This document shows, piece by piece, positions 8,730 through 18,101 of a DNA stretch of 64,000 bases. A program made the position numbers and the translations under genes. Positions within the stretch are counted from its first letter, which is position 1. The number at the start of each line of letters is the position of its first letter. A model generated the notes under the pieces. The model saw nothing but the letters and a program-made list of their open reading frames with translations. It was not told the origin of the DNA and searched no databases. The stretch is from a marine gamma proteobacterium HTCC2143 (lineage in GTDB: Bacteria > Pseudomonadota > Gammaproteobacteria > Pseudomonadales > Dasaniaceae), in NCBI GenBank assembly GCA_000169075.1, contig AAVT01000001.1, positions 571,201-635,200 of the forward strand. The letters are read 5' to 3'.

Positions 8730-9929
8730 TCAGAGACCTAAAACGGCCTTACAGATAATGTTTTTCTGAATTTCATTGCTGCCACCATAAATAGACGCTT
8801 TACGATTATTAAAATAGCGCGGTGCACTGTTTGCTGCCATTCCTGGCCCTATCGCCTCGCCATCAAAACCATCAGCAAACTGCTCTTTAACAAAGGGAAG
8901 TGCATAATAACCGGCCACTTCAACGTAAAGTTCATCAATCGCTTGATTAACCTCCGTGCCCTTAATTTTCAGAATTGAGGATTCAGCCCCAGGTGCCTTC
9001 CCGGTAGTCACCGCAGATAGTGTTCGCAAATCAGTGTATTCAAGAGCAAGCAATTCAATTTCTACTTCCGCCAGTTTAAAGGCAAACTGAGGAGTATTGA
9101 TCAAAGGTTCTCCCCCGTCATTAGTTTCTGCGGCAAGTCGCTTAACTCGCTCGAGCCGCTGTTTAGATATTGCCACACGGGCAATACCAGTGCGTTCATG
9201 GGTCAGTAACACCTTAGCGTAAGTCCAACCTTGACCTTCTTCCCCTATAAGATTTGCAGCCGGTACGCGCACGTTGTCGAAGTGTATTTCATTAACTTCG
9301 CGCAACCCATCAAGGGTGAGAATCGGTGATACTGTAATTCCCGGATCATTCATATCAACCAGCAAAAAACTGATCGCCAGTTGGTTTTTTACATCGGCCG
9401 CGCCAGTCCGCACCAGACAAAAAATCCAATCGGCATGATGGCCTAGAGTGGTCCATGTTTTTGTACCAGTAACCACATAATCGTCACCATCGCGCACAGC
9501 CGTGGTTTTTAGTGACGCGAGATCAGAACCAGCGTTGGATTCGGAGTACCCCTGGCACCACCAAACCCTACTGGCGAGAATATCGGGAAGGAACCGTTGC
9601 TTTTGTTCGTCACTGCCGTAACTGTAAATAACCGGAGCTACCATCTTCAAGCCAAAAGGAACAACATCGGGGCCGCCAGCAGTAGCGCATTCACTGGCCC
9701 AAATATATTTTTGTGTTGGAGTCCACCCCGTGCCCCCATGCTCAATCGGCCAATTCACACCTGCCCAACCCTGAGCGTGCAGAATCTGCTGCCAGCGCAC
9801 ATGGTTCTCCTTGGTTAATGCCTTGCCGGTTAGCATTTTTTCACTGATGTCAGCCGGCAATTGATCCCTGAGGAAGTGTTGAACCTCTTGTTGAAACAAC
9901 AGTTCTTGTTCTGAAAAATCAATATTCAT
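8730..9929 (-). CDS. Acyl-CoA dehydrogenase (FadE/PimC-like)
   Basis: 399 residues of the acyl-CoA dehydrogenase fold: helical N-domain, a beta-barrel middle with WCQGYSESNAGSDLASL (FAD/substrate loop) and TGTKTWTT, and a helical C-domain ending in IYGGSNEIQKNII. It forms the 2,3-double bond of an acyl-CoA, passing electrons to ETF. At the position where medium-chain enzymes carry the catalytic Glu (EGTNEI) this one has Gly (YGGSNEI), as in the group that includes PimC and other large-substrate dehydrogenases, so the substrate is probably long, branched or dicarboxylic (inference). AGGGG 5 bases upstream supports ATG 9929 rather than the in-frame start at 9947. It is monocistronic here and convergent with the persulfide dioxygenase. 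Confidence 0.92.
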   Translation of the reverse strand: MNIDFSEQELLFQQEVQHFLRDQLPADISEKMLTGKALTKENHVRWQQILHAQGWAGVNWPIEHGGTGWTPTQKYIWASECATAGGPDVVPFGLKMVAPVIYSYGSDEQKQRFLPDILASRVWWCQGYSESNAGSDLASLKTTAVRDGDDYVVTGTKTWTTLGHHADWIFCLVRTGAADVKNQLAISFLLVDMNDPGITVSPILTLDGLREVNEIHFDNVRVPAANLIGEEGQGWTYAKVLLTHERTGIARVAISKQRLERVKRLAAETNDGGEPLINTPQFAFKLAEVEIELLALEYTDLRTLSAVTTGKAPGAESSILKIKGTEVNQAIDELYVEVAGYYALPFVKEQFADGFDGEAIGPGMAANSAPRYFNNRKASIYGGSNEIQKNIICKAVLGL

Positions 9930-10169
9930 AGCGACCCCTAAACCCATTCTTTTTTCGACAGCACAAACGTTAACTGATACTAACGTGTAAGAAAGACAGT
10001 CGCCAAGAGTTTTGTCTGATCCACTAAGGTACTCCTTTAGTTCGCAGCGGTGATTTTACACTGTCGTCATACCCGAAGGCTCCATCCCAACACAAAAAAT
10101 GTGTGTAACAGTTTTGACAATATATATCGGAAGAAAACATACCGAGCCAGACTTTTTTAGTCATATGAG

Positions 10170-10568
10170 TTAGAGCTGTTTGACGATAGTGCCATTTTCA
10201 TCTTCTTTTACTATATTCCAGCCTGCTTTAATGTACAGATCAGCAACATCAGTAAGCGCATGCAATCCTTTTGCAATACCATGCAAAGCATGGATAAGAT
10301 CAGTTGCTATACCCTGACCTCGACTTTCAGGCCGTATATACAATGCATTAAGCCATATCACGACGTCATTGCTGTCAGGTTTTTGATAGCGCGTAAATGC
10401 TGCCCCACCAATCACCTGATTATGCTCCACCACCACCATCGGGTTTGGTATGCTTAAGCCAAATTTTGTTGACTCAAATGCTTCCATGTCATTCCATTCG
10501 CCAACAAGCATCGAATATAACTGTTTGGAAAAATCAGAACCAATCTCTGTCTCAATTATTTTGCGCAT
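10170..10568 (-). CDS. GNAT-family N-acetyltransferase
   Basis: 132 residues covering one GNAT domain. Motif A is clear: ALYIRPESRGQGIATDLIHA, where SRGQGIA binds the CoA pyrophosphate; it is preceded by the VVVEHNQVIGGAAF beta hairpin and followed by a short DLYIKAGWNIVKED end strand. The acceptor cannot be predicted. AGGAG precedes the ATG with a slightly long spacer. It is co-oriented with the DUF1330 gene upstream but about 50 bases apart. Confidence 0.82.
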   Translation of the reverse strand: MRKIIETEIGSDFSKQLYSMLVGEWNDMEAFESTKFGLSIPNPMVVVEHNQVIGGAAFTRYQKPDSNDVVIWLNALYIRPESRGQGIATDLIHALHGIAKGLHALTDVADLYIKAGWNIVKEDENGTIVKQL

Positions 10569-10616
10569 GCATGCATGTCTCCTAAGTTGGCTTATTGCAT
10601 GTTGGCCGCTGACACT

Positions 10617-11024
10617 TTACTGAGCCGGAGTGCACTCATGTAACACCCTGAATTCCAAACCAGCCTTGCGGTGCATTATCGCGCTCTGGTATTCAGGCGA
10701 GCTGAACATATCAATATAGGCTTTCCTCGACGGATACCTAACTATTATCACTTCATCATAGTCTTGTGATTCGTCACCAACAAACAAATGATCGCAGACT
10801 CCTCGATACACCAAACAGCCACCGAGCTCGATTATTTTGGGAAGTACGGTCTTGCCATACTCATTGTAAGCATCACGTCCAGTTCTACCTTCCGTGTTTT
10901 CAATCGCAGATTCATACAGCGCCATAGGGCGATACTTAAGGAGATTTACCATATCAAACGGCGAAGCCGATGGAGCTGTTTTTATCTCTTTCAGCTGCAT
11001 ATGTGTCGGTTCTGTGGATATCAT
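10617..11024 (-). CDS. DUF1330 family protein (second copy type)
   Basis: 135 residues. FDMVNLLKYRPMALY, the GRDAYNEYGKTVLPKIIELGG helix-strand unit and DEVIIVRYPSRKAYIDMFSS followed by PEYQSAIMHRKAGLE are typical of a longer DUF1330 subgroup; the fold is a ferredoxin-like barrel with no known reaction. The start may be the first Met or Met9, as neither has a strong ribosome site. It is not closely related to the DUF1330 protein at 3262-3576. Likely co-transcribed with the GNAT gene. Confidence 0.76.
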   Translation of the reverse strand: MISTEPTHMQLKEIKTAPSASPFDMVNLLKYRPMALYESAIENTEGRTGRDAYNEYGKTVLPKIIELGGCLVYRGVCDHLFVGDESQDYDEVIIVRYPSRKAYIDMFSSPEYQSAIMHRKAGLEFRVLHECTPAQ

Positions 11025-11662
11025 AGCGGTTTTCTTTTTTCTGTTACTGATTAAGTTTTAAAGACACAGTCCTACGGGACTGGGTATCTAAATGATTATT
11101 ATGCATTTGAAACTTTACATCGACTTGCAGAATTCTGTATTTTTTTTGATTATCCCTACCAGCACAAAAGGCCGAAACATTAAAACTTCCGAACATAACA
11201 TCCGAGAATTCAAATGTTGAGTGTCTTATTTTATTAGGCATGAGTACTTCATTTAGACCGTATCTATCGCCAGCGATGGTTTTGATACCGTGGATTTTAC
11301 AACTACCGAGATTATAATAGACAACTGTCTCTACGTGACTTTTAACTTTCAGTTAATACACGGCATGGCGTTCTATAGGGTTTCAAAGAAATGTGGTCTG
11401 TCGCTTAGGCGCGGGAAGTTATCGATGCAGTCGGTTGTTGCCCAGCGGTATCATTCTGCTATCGGGCACCTAAATCAGATCATACAGTGAGAAAAACGCT
11501 GTAATTGTTGAGTCACTCGGGTGAAAAAACGGTGAGGGTTTCTAACGCGTAATAAAAGATAATGGCAACGGTAGCTTCCTTCATCAAGCCATAGACCAGA
11601 AACAGGTTTATGGTCTTCATATACTGTGAGGTATGGTTCAATTTTATAAATGCACTATTCGA
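11025..11662. other. Gene-poor stretch with hairpins
   Basis: No convincing gene in 638 bases. A strong small hairpin (six-pair stem, UACG tetraloop) sits at 11067-11082 without a clear T-run, and an imperfect inverted repeat (CCATA-ACC / GGT-TATGG) at about 11589-11612 may end transcription downstream of the small gene at 11663. Short open frames at 11044-11241 (minus) and 11290-11490 (plus) lack ribosome sites or recognisable content. Confidence 0.4.
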
Positions 11663-11920
11663 TTAGTGGAACACTTCACTAGTAACCTCACAACTCTCAA
11701 AGTCTTCATAACGACAAGCTTCCATCCACATGGGCCATTCCATCGGTAATACGTTGTCGATAGTTTGATGCGCTTGAGTTTGCAAGGCTTCAGGTAAGGT
11801 GGTGATAAAGTCCAACAGTTGATTCATGTTGTCTCTGGCCAAGTGCAAAACATCGATATCGTCTTGGTGTTGTGCCCAAATAATACTGTTTTGAAGATTC
11901 GCTATATAGTTGTGCAGCAT
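11663..11920 (-). CDS. Hypothetical small protein
   Basis: 85 residues, acidic and rich in His, Gln, Asp and Trp, probably helical throughout (LHLARDNMNQLLDFITTL; then MEWPMWMEACRYEDFESCE). No signal peptide or membrane span. AGAGG 6 bases before the ATG makes a real gene likely, and the amino-acid composition is protein-like. I do not recognise the family. It stands alone between two gene-free stretches. Confidence 0.55.
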   Translation of the reverse strand: MLHNYIANLQNSIIWAQHQDDIDVLHLARDNMNQLLDFITTLPEALQTQAHQTIDNVLPMEWPMWMEACRYEDFESCEVTSEVFH

Positions 11921-12420
11921 GCTATTGCCTCTTATTCCACTTTCTTCTGATGCTTAGGTATCGTGGAAAGCAAAGATCAAGCCAAAGTCACAGCAACCAC
12001 AGCTAAAGGCGGTAACCGATTGAAATTTATAGAAAATAGATAGTTTAGATAGAACGAGTGCAATGAAAGCGGGGGTGGCCTCTGACGGCTATTTGACGTT
12101 TTTGCGGGTGGCAGGCATTGACGAAACTGGGTTCTGTCAATAAAACTACCTGCGTATTAACGACTGGCAGGTAACTGCTGAAGTGCTGCCTGCTCGCAGA
12201 GCGAGCTGCATTATTTCGGACTCGCTTTAGCCATTCACTATGCGTCTGCCATCGGTAACACTAAGCGGTAAATATTGCGCCATATATGCCGTTTTCGCAG
12301 CAGCGATAGCCTCATTACCGCTACTACCGGATCAACGATCTGTCAGTAGTTACCGCTCCCTGTCCGATCGTTTTGGGAAGTTTTATCGGGGTAGGGGTGT
12401 ATCGCCAGAACAATTCCTCT
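11921..12420. other. Gene-free stretch upstream of the symporter end
   Basis: About 500 bases between the small hypothetical gene and the DAACS symporter. I see no ORF with coding character, no tRNA and no strong terminator. The open frame starting at 12240 on the plus strand overlaps the symporter end and has no ribosome site. Confidence 0.4.
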
Positions 12421-13695
12421 CTACGCTACATGGGTTGATTCACCTTCAGTGCGAGCAATAATGACTGCGCCGCAAGAATCACTATACACATTTACAGCCG
12501 TTCGCATCATGTCCAAGATACGATCAGTCACCAGTAATAGGCCAAGTCCCTCCAGAGGCAGTCCCATCACCCCCAGAATAACAGTAATAGCTACTAGGCT
12601 GGCCGCGGGAATACCCGCGACACCGATCGACGTCAATAACGCAACCAGCACAATCGTAAACTGTTGAGTGATACCGAGATCAATACCGTAAGCCTGGGCA
12701 ATAAACATAGCAGCAACGCACTCGTAGAGAGCCGTGCCATCCATATTAATAGTCGCCCCCAGAGGCAATACAAAGCTTGTTGTACGGTTGGAGACACCCG
12801 CTTGTTTCTCTACGGTTTCTAAGGTTAATGGCAGTGTCGCTGAGCTCGACGCTGTTGAGAAAGCGGTTAGCATGACCGGCGACATTACCCGCATAAATCG
12901 TCCCGGCTTTACCCCGCCCACAAAGTGTAATAACAAGGGCAGCGCAACAAAAGTATGGATCAACAACGCAGCAACTACAGAAAAGAAAAATATCAGTAGT
13001 GGCGAGAATGCCGAAAAACCAGTAGCAGCGACAGTTTTTGCCACCAAACCAAACACTCCCAATGGCGCGAATTTCATCACCCACATTGTAATAAGCATCA
13101 TAGTGTCAAAAATAGCCTGCCAAAATGTTTTTAATGACTCGCTTTTATCACGGTCAATGCGAGTCATGAAAAAGCCAAATAACAAACCAAAAAATATCAG
13201 ACCCAACATCTGACCGCCAGCGGCAGCGGCGACAATATTCGTTGGAACCAAGCGCAAAAATACCGCACTGATATCACCTGCGCCTCGACCTTCAACTTTT
13301 TCAACAACGCCAGCCAATGCATCTTTGTCAATGGTCAGATTAAGTTGTTCGCCCGCCGCTTTGCCGTCTATTATTCCAGGTGTCGTTATATTAACTACGG
13401 TTAGACCAATAAGTATCGCTAACAGACTTGTGGTGGCGTAAAACAAAATTGTTTTACCACCAAGACGACCAAGACCTTCGCTATCACTAATGCCAGATAT
13501 ACCCGTGATGATTGATGACAGTATTAACGGCACAATAATCATTTTCAATGCATTTAAAAATAGCGTACCAATAAACTGATACATAGCATAAAAGGTAACA
13601 CCAAATATTTCTGCATCCGTGCCTGTCAATAATCCAGCAGAGATGGCTGCAAAAATTGCGATGAGGATTTGCCAATGAAGTGCTAATTTTTTCAT
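12421..13695 (-). CDS. Dicarboxylate/amino acid:cation symporter (DAACS family)
   Basis: 424 residues of a GltPh-type inner-membrane transporter that imports glutamate, aspartate or C4-dicarboxylates with Na+ or H+. The signature elements are present in order: several hydrophobic helices, the serine-rich hairpin FSTASSSATLPLTLE (HP1), the TM7 motif NMDGTALY, HP2 around GIPAASLVAI, and TM8 TDRILDMMRTAVNVYSD, whose Asp and Arg bind the substrate amino and side-chain carboxyl groups in glutamate/aspartate transporters. The Arg in MMRTAVN favours acidic substrates. Typical length. Transcribed alone, toward the gene-free region. Confidence 0.93.
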   Translation of the reverse strand: MKKLALHWQILIAIFAAISAGLLTGTDAEIFGVTFYAMYQFIGTLFLNALKMIIVPLILSSIITGISGISDSEGLGRLGGKTILFYATTSLLAILIGLTVVNITTPGIIDGKAAGEQLNLTIDKDALAGVVEKVEGRGAGDISAVFLRLVPTNIVAAAAGGQMLGLIFFGLLFGFFMTRIDRDKSESLKTFWQAIFDTMMLITMWVMKFAPLGVFGLVAKTVAATGFSAFSPLLIFFFSVVAALLIHTFVALPLLLHFVGGVKPGRFMRVMSPVMLTAFSTASSSATLPLTLETVEKQAGVSNRTTSFVLPLGATINMDGTALYECVAAMFIAQAYGIDLGITQQFTIVLVALLTSIGVAGIPAASLVAITVILGVMGLPLEGLGLLLVTDRILDMMRTAVNVYSDSCGAVIIARTEGESTHVA

Positions 13696-13744
13696 AGTAA
13701 AACCATTCTAGTGGATAGTGATCTCAGGTGATTGTAAACACTTG

Positions 13745-14296
13745 CTAGGGCTCTAGCAGTTGCAAAATTTTCTGTCTGCCAAGCTCTTGCAAACGACGAA
13801 TATTATTCTCTGGTATAGCCTCTGGATTAGGATATGTCTCCAGCACTCGCGACAATTGCTCTTCCCGTATAAAGTGTAGCATGGGAAATGGCGAGCGATT
13901 GGTATAGTGACTGGCATCATCTACAGCCATTCCCTCGAAACAATAATCAGGATGAAAACTCGCAATTTGGATCACGCCTTCAAGCCCGACCTGCTGCAAT
14001 AGTTCGTTAGCAATTTCAACAAACGACCAAAAATCATCAAACTCTTCAAGACCATTGCAGAATACTAACAGACTGGTGGCAATCAAATGCTCATCATTTT
14101 GCTGCAACAAATCTAGCTCTCGCAACACAGCAGAAAGCATATCTTCCAGTTCGCTACTGTCACAGATCTCTAACCGTAATCGGTCTTCGTTAATGACAGG
14201 TGCTGCAAATGGGCAGAGATCTAGTCCAACAACTATTTTTTCAAGCCATAATCGGGTTCGGCTATTAATTTCGCTATGTGCAACTGTCATGATCAT
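13745..14296 (-). CDS. DUF1415 family protein
   Basis: 183 residues. The N-terminal TRLWLEKIVVGLDLCPFAAP, the SLLVFCNGLEEFDDF middle, the FHPDYCFEG stretch and the final NRSPFPMLHFIREEQL with a PNPEAIPENNIRRL tail define DUF1415, a conserved cytoplasmic family of proteobacteria without known function. Conserved Cys and His residues in these motifs hint at metal binding (inference). The first or third residue may be the real start, since no strong ribosome site precedes them. The G9 tract at 14313-14321 lies just upstream of the start. Confidence 0.86.
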   Translation of the reverse strand: MIMTVAHSEINSRTRLWLEKIVVGLDLCPFAAPVINEDRLRLEICDSSELEDMLSAVLRELDLLQQNDEHLIATSLLVFCNGLEEFDDFWSFVEIANELLQQVGLEGVIQIASFHPDYCFEGMAVDDASHYTNRSPFPMLHFIREEQLSRVLETYPNPEAIPENNIRRLQELGRQKILQLLEP

Positions 14297-14312
14297 TCAT
14301 TACTCATCAACA

Positions 14313-14321
14313 GGGGGGGGG
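14313..14321. repeat. G9 homopolymer tract
   Basis: Nine consecutive G on the plus strand, about 17 bases upstream of the DUF1415 start codon, that is within its leader or promoter. Such tracts are prone to slippage in replication and sequencing. Confidence 0.9.
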
Positions 14322-14371
14322 AGACGAATGACGTAAAGACGAAATTCGTTTCATTAACACCGCGACAATGC

Positions 14372-14644
14372 TTAATTGACTGCTTCTTTGAGTGCCTTGC
14401 CCGGCTTGAAACCAACCGTATTGCTGGCGGCAATTTGCAGCGCCACACCGGTTTGGGGATTTTTACCGGCACGTGCATTGCGGTGCCGTGGCTCAAACGT
14501 TCCGAAGCCAATCAAGCTAACGGATTCTTTACGGCTGAGGGCGTTAGTGATTTCGTCCAAGATAGCTGAAAGTACTTGCTGGGCTTTATCTGCGGGGATG
14601 TCCGCTTTGTCAGCGATTTCTGTTGCTAGGTCTGATTTACGCAT
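14372..14644 (-). CDS. hup: HU-family histone-like DNA-binding protein
   Basis: 90 residues, the standard HU length. The dimerisation helices (MRKSDLATEIADKADI, KAQQVLSAILDEI) are followed by SLIGFGTFEPRHRNARAGKN, the beta arm with the GFGTF and RxGRNPQTG-like motif (here AGKNPQTG), and a C-terminal FKPGKALKEAVN helix. HU bends and compacts DNA in the nucleoid and helps initiation of replication and repair. Purine-rich AGAAGAG precedes the ATG. Whether it is the alpha or beta type cannot be told. It lies just downstream of the rubredoxin-reductase fusion on the same strand. Confidence 0.95.
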   Translation of the reverse strand: MRKSDLATEIADKADIPADKAQQVLSAILDEITNALSRKESVSLIGFGTFEPRHRNARAGKNPQTGVALQIAASNTVGFKPGKALKEAVN

Positions 14645-14687
14645 TTTTTTCTCTTCTGTAGGTCGTTGACGATTAGATCACTACTAT

Positions 14688-16064
14688 TCAGGGCATTACC
14701 GGAGGTAATTCTTTTTGTAATCTCATTTTTTCTTTTGTGCCATCCCCAGTTAGCGCAAACCCAAGTAGCTTGCCCTGAGAATCACGAAACTCACCAACAA
14801 CGTTATTGCCGTCCTGCTCAATTGACCAGACGCCCTCGGTGTTTCTGGGGGCCGGATTAACCACCACCGGACACGCTGGCGTTTTAATAGTTATTGGCAT
14901 GACCCCATAGCTAACGCTGGTCTCTTCGCCCGCAAGCGTTTTACCCAGAGCTTTGGCTCCGGCCATCAGAGGTGCGACATAAACTAGAACATGCCCAGCT
15001 ACTTCCGCACAATCACCGAGGGTATAAACATTTTTTGCTGAGGTCTCAAGTAACTTGTTAGCGACGATACCACGATTAACTGCTATACCAGACGCTGCCG
15101 CTAACGCGGTTCTAGGCCGCACACCGACCGCGCAGACCACTAAATCAGCGTCAATTATTTTGCCATTATTAAGCTTCACGGCGACACCATCTTCTGCCTT
15201 GTTGACTTCAGTGACCAATGGACCAAAATGGAATTTTGCGCCTTTTTCTTCGAGTGCACGCTGAACAGCCTTTCCCGCAACCTCTGGCAATAGGGTTGGC
15301 AAGCAATAATCCAATGGATCAACTGTTTCAACAGCGAAACCACCGTTCAACAGATCATTGGTATATTCACAACCAATAAGGCCCCCACCAATGACGCAGA
15401 TTTTTTTCGCTCCCGTTTTTTTCACCGATTTGCGAAAATCATCAAAATCTAACAAATCATTAATCGTGTAGACGTGATCCAGACCATCACCCTTGATCGG
15501 GGGTGCGATAGGTTCAGCACCTAACGCAAGTACCAACTTGCTATAGTGGATACTAGTAGCAGCATCGCCCACTTTGATAAACTGCTTGTCGGTGTCGATT
15601 GCTACCACTTCGGTCATAGTCCAAACGCTAGCATTTAACTGGCGAGCCATGGTCCCACCATCAGCCTGAGTCAGTGTGGAAGCCTCTGTGTTCTTGGTAT
15701 ACCCCGTTGATAACATTGGCTTCGAGTAGGCCCGAGCATCATCGCTGGAAATAAGGATAAGAGGCGTCTCTTTATCGTGTTTACGAAACTCTTTCGCCAA
15801 ACCATAACCCGCGAGCCCGGTGCCCAATATAATGACTGGAGCTGTAATATGATCTGCAGAATCTTCTGCTTGATGATGAGGGACATCAGTTTCTGCCTCC
15901 GTCATCTCGATCATCTCAAAATCATCTTTACCAACACCGCAGTCGGGGCAAATCCAGTCGTCAGGAACGTCCTCCCAACGCGTTCCTGGCGCCAGACCAG
16001 ACTCCGGGTCACCCTTCGCCTCATCATAGACCCAACCGCAAACAATACATTCCCATTTTTTCAT
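14688..16064 (-). CDS. Rubredoxin-rubredoxin reductase fusion
   Basis: 458 residues. Residues 1-55 are a rubredoxin with both iron-binding pairs (CIVCGWVYD and [12 protein letters not shown]). After a short acidic linker, residues about 72-458 are an FAD/NAD(P)H reductase of the AlkT type: [16 protein letters not shown] (FAD), [12 protein letters not shown] (NAD), and YTLGDCAEV near the C-terminus. Rubredoxin reductase moves electrons from NAD(P)H to rubredoxin, which serves alkane hydroxylase AlkB or detoxifies oxygen species. Here both proteins are one chain. No alkB is in the window; whether it can feed the CYP153 at 3786 is unknown. It lies head to head with ubiC; between them are about 80 bases for two promoters. 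Confidence 0.95.
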   Translation of the reverse strand: MKKWECIVCGWVYDEAKGDPESGLAPGTRWEDVPDDWICPDCGVGKDDFEMIEMTEAETDVPHHQAEDSADHITAPVIILGTGLAGYGLAKEFRKHDKETPLILISSDDARAYSKPMLSTGYTKNTEASTLTQADGGTMARQLNASVWTMTEVVAIDTDKQFIKVGDAATSIHYSKLVLALGAEPIAPPIKGDGLDHVYTINDLLDFDDFRKSVKKTGAKKICVIGGGLIGCEYTNDLLNGGFAVETVDPLDYCLPTLLPEVAGKAVQRALEEKGAKFHFGPLVTEVNKAEDGVAVKLNNGKIIDADLVVCAVGVRPRTALAAASGIAVNRGIVANKLLETSAKNVYTLGDCAEVAGHVLVYVAPLMAGAKALGKTLAGEETSVSYGVMPITIKTPACPVVVNPAPRNTEGVWSIEQDGNNVVGEFRDSQGKLLGFALTGDGTKEKMRLQKELPPVMP

Positions 16065-16143
16065 CGACGCTATTTCCTCGTTTAGTCGACTCTTCCACCG
16101 GTCTTTCGATGAAGAGCAAGCAGCACCCCTGCAGGAGAGTATT

Positions 16144-16833
16144 GTGGGTGCCGCGAATCACTATCCAGCGCTTGCATGTTTTATGCATATCACGCATTCT
16201 GCTTACAGCCTATTGTTGCTCCCTTTCATATCGAGGCAACATATTCATTTAGCCACTAGCTGGAAGCCGACATTGTACGCTGTTCAACCGTCCCGATACC
16301 ACCCCAGAGAAGCCAACTGGCAGGACTATCATCACTACACGGCAACCCAATTATCAAGCGCTGTAAGACCTTGGCTACTGGACCGGGGTTCTCTTACTCG
16401 ACGTCTGATTAAAGTCAGTGGCAACCAATTTAAAGTTCAGGTTTTGCAACAAAACTGGCAGCGGCCAAGAATGTCGGAAGCGTGCCTGCTCGGCATGCCG
16501 CAGCGAGAGTTAGCTATTGTCCGGGAAGTTGTTTTACTTTGCGCCGGAGAACCTTGGGTTTTCGCACGCAGCGTCATTCCAGCTGGTTCAGTTACCGGGC
16601 GACTGCGGCGATTACGTAAATTCAACGATAGCTCTCTGGGGGAAATGTTGTTCAAAGACCCCAGCATGCGCCGCAAGACTTTCCAAATTGCCCGCATAGA
16701 CGGAGATAGCCAGCAGATTCCAGCTAGTTTGCATCAACCTCATCAATTATGGGGCCGGCGGTGTCGTTTCGAATTAGCCAACCAACCCATTATGGTTAGT
16801 GAGGTATTTTTAACCTCTTTTAGTCCTCATTAG
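16144..16833 (+). CDS. ubiC: Chorismate lyase (chorismate--pyruvate lyase)
   Basis: UbiC removes pyruvate from chorismate to give 4-hydroxybenzoate, the first step of ubiquinone synthesis. Family motifs: [12 protein letters not shown] (about 77-88), the [16 protein letters not shown] strand, [20 protein letters not shown] (the substrate pocket with Arg), [10 protein letters not shown], and [10 protein letters not shown] near the end. The protein as called has 229 residues, about 40 more at the N-terminus than most family members, but the GTG at 16144 has AGGAG six bases upstream, and no inner start is as good. It is followed by a small gene and then ubiA, so the three probably form one transcript. 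Confidence 0.89.
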   Translation: MGAANHYPALACFMHITHSAYSLLLLPFISRQHIHLATSWKPTLYAVQPSRYHPREANWQDYHHYTATQLSSAVRPWLLDRGSLTRRLIKVSGNQFKVQVLQQNWQRPRMSEACLLGMPQRELAIVREVVLLCAGEPWVFARSVIPAGSVTGRLRRLRKFNDSSLGEMLFKDPSMRRKTFQIARIDGDSQQIPASLHQPHQLWGRRCRFELANQPIMVSEVFLTSFSPH

Positions 16834-16977
16834 TAGCCTTCCAGAAGATCCCGCACCAAAAATAGCCCAGATTTCTTTTTGCGTTACACGTTTCGTGAAA
16901 ATCGGTGTAATATTACGCCCATAGTCAACGTAGATGTAAATATCACCGATACCCTGACGAAAAACAGGTATGACGAC

Positions 16978-17208
16978 ATGAAAGCGTATGTACATTGGAA
17001 TCGCCGGTCAGGCATTGATCGGCGACAACTGCAGGATCACACGGTAGAGACCCATCGTAGCAACAGCGATAGACGAAAATTTCCAAACAATGATTACATG
17101 CTGATTGTTGGTAGAACTGGCATGGATAGTTTTGAATTACTCATTTCTGTAGCTCTGACCACCCTAGTATCGGCGATGGCCATCGGCAATTATCTAGGCA
17201 GTATCTAG
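16978..17208 (+). CDS. Small protein with RRSGIDRR motif and C-terminal membrane segment
   Basis: 76 residues between ubiC and ubiA. A basic N-terminal part with WNRRSGIDRRQ and a second NSDRRKF repeat is followed by a hydrophobic helix (FELLISVALTTLVSAMAIG) near the C-terminus. Short proteins with an ERRSGxDRR-type motif occur in many proteobacteria but have no known function. The stop is six bases before the ubiA start, which suggests translational coupling. The frame is open to an ATG at 16879, but the segment before 16978 overlaps leader sequence and looks non-coding. It may be a membrane-tethered accessory of the ubiquinone enzymes (speculative). Confidence 0.55.
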   Translation: MKAYVHWNRRSGIDRRQLQDHTVETHRSNSDRRKFPNNDYMLIVGRTGMDSFELLISVALTTLVSAMAIGNYLGSI

Positions 17209-17214
17209 GTACCC

Positions 17215-18078
17215 GTGCTGACAACTGTTGCCGCAAAAATTCCCTATTACCTTGCACTTATCCGTTTTGACCGCCCGATTGGTACCTATTTACTGCTTTG
17301 GCCAACACTCTGGGCCCTCTGGATTGCTGCTGAAGGTACTCCAGACTTTAAATTGCTGGTCATTTTTTCGCTCGGTACGTTTCTGATGCGTTCCGCGGGA
17401 TGTGCCATTAATGACTATGCTGATCGCCATATTGACGGGCAAGTAAAACGCACCTCCAATCGACCCATCGTCACTGGTAAAATTTCGCCAAGATCCGCAC
17501 TTTTATTCGCCGCGGTGCTGTGTATCCTCGCCTTTCTTCTGGTTCTTTCTACCAATCAAAAAACCGTGTTGCTGTCTTTTGCTGCCGCTGCCCTGGCGGC
17601 ATGCTACCCCTTTATGAAACGTTATACGCATCTGCCCCAAATTGTCCTCGGAGCGGCTTTCGCGTGGTCCATTCCTATGGCTTTTGCCGCGCAACAAAAT
17701 GCCATGCCAGCGCTACTGTGGTTAATCTATTTGGCGGTGCTGCTATGGACGACAGCTTACGACACTTTTTATGCCATGGTGGACCGTGATGACGACATTA
17801 TTATTGGCGTAAAATCTACCGCTATCCTATTTGGCAAACAAGACCGGCTTATCACAGCTTTGTTACAACTCGTGATGATAGTGGTAATGATCATGGTTGG
17901 CTTTCAATTCAATCTAGGCAACTGGTATTTCGCGGGGTTAGCGGGCGCGGCTGTGTTGTTCGCTTACCAGCAATATTTAATCCGGTATCGCGACCGCGAT
18001 GACTGTTTAAAAGCATTTCTCAACAACCAATGGGTCGGCGCTATTATTTTTGCTGGCATTTTTCTTCACTACAGCTAA
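17215..18078 (+). CDS. ubiA: 4-hydroxybenzoate octaprenyltransferase
   Basis: 287 residues, an integral inner-membrane prenyltransferase that attaches the polyprenyl tail to 4-hydroxybenzoate, the product of UbiC. The first Asp-rich motif is [15 protein letters not shown] followed by [10 protein letters not shown]; the second is [15 protein letters not shown] followed by [10 protein letters not shown]. Both bind prenyl diphosphate through Mg2+. About eight or nine hydrophobic helices. The GTG at 17215 begins the usual N-terminus [19 protein letters not shown] soon after. Its order ubiC-small gene-ubiA is the expected biosynthetic pair. Confidence 0.96.
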   Translation: MLTTVAAKIPYYLALIRFDRPIGTYLLLWPTLWALWIAAEGTPDFKLLVIFSLGTFLMRSAGCAINDYADRHIDGQVKRTSNRPIVTGKISPRSALLFAAVLCILAFLLVLSTNQKTVLLSFAAAALAACYPFMKRYTHLPQIVLGAAFAWSIPMAFAAQQNAMPALLWLIYLAVLLWTTAYDTFYAMVDRDDDIIIGVKSTAILFGKQDRLITALLQLVMIVVMIMVGFQFNLGNWYFAGLAGAAVLFAYQQYLIRYRDRDDCLKAFLNNQWVGAIIFAGIFLHYS

Positions 18079-18101
18079 TCAACTCACTAGGAATCCACCC
18101 A

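Noticed and set aside
11044..11241. 65-residue minus-strand ORF
   Set aside because: No ribosome site, composition not protein-like, crosses the strong hairpin at 11067-11082.
11290..11490. 66-residue plus-strand ORF
   Set aside because: No ribosome site and no recognisable content; probably chance in a gene-free stretch.
12240..12461. 73-residue plus-strand ORF
   Set aside because: Overlaps the end of the DAACS symporter antisense and has no ribosome site.
12734..13213. 159-codon plus-strand ORF
   Set aside because: Exactly antisense to the DAACS symporter, whose family motifs are clear; a shadow frame.
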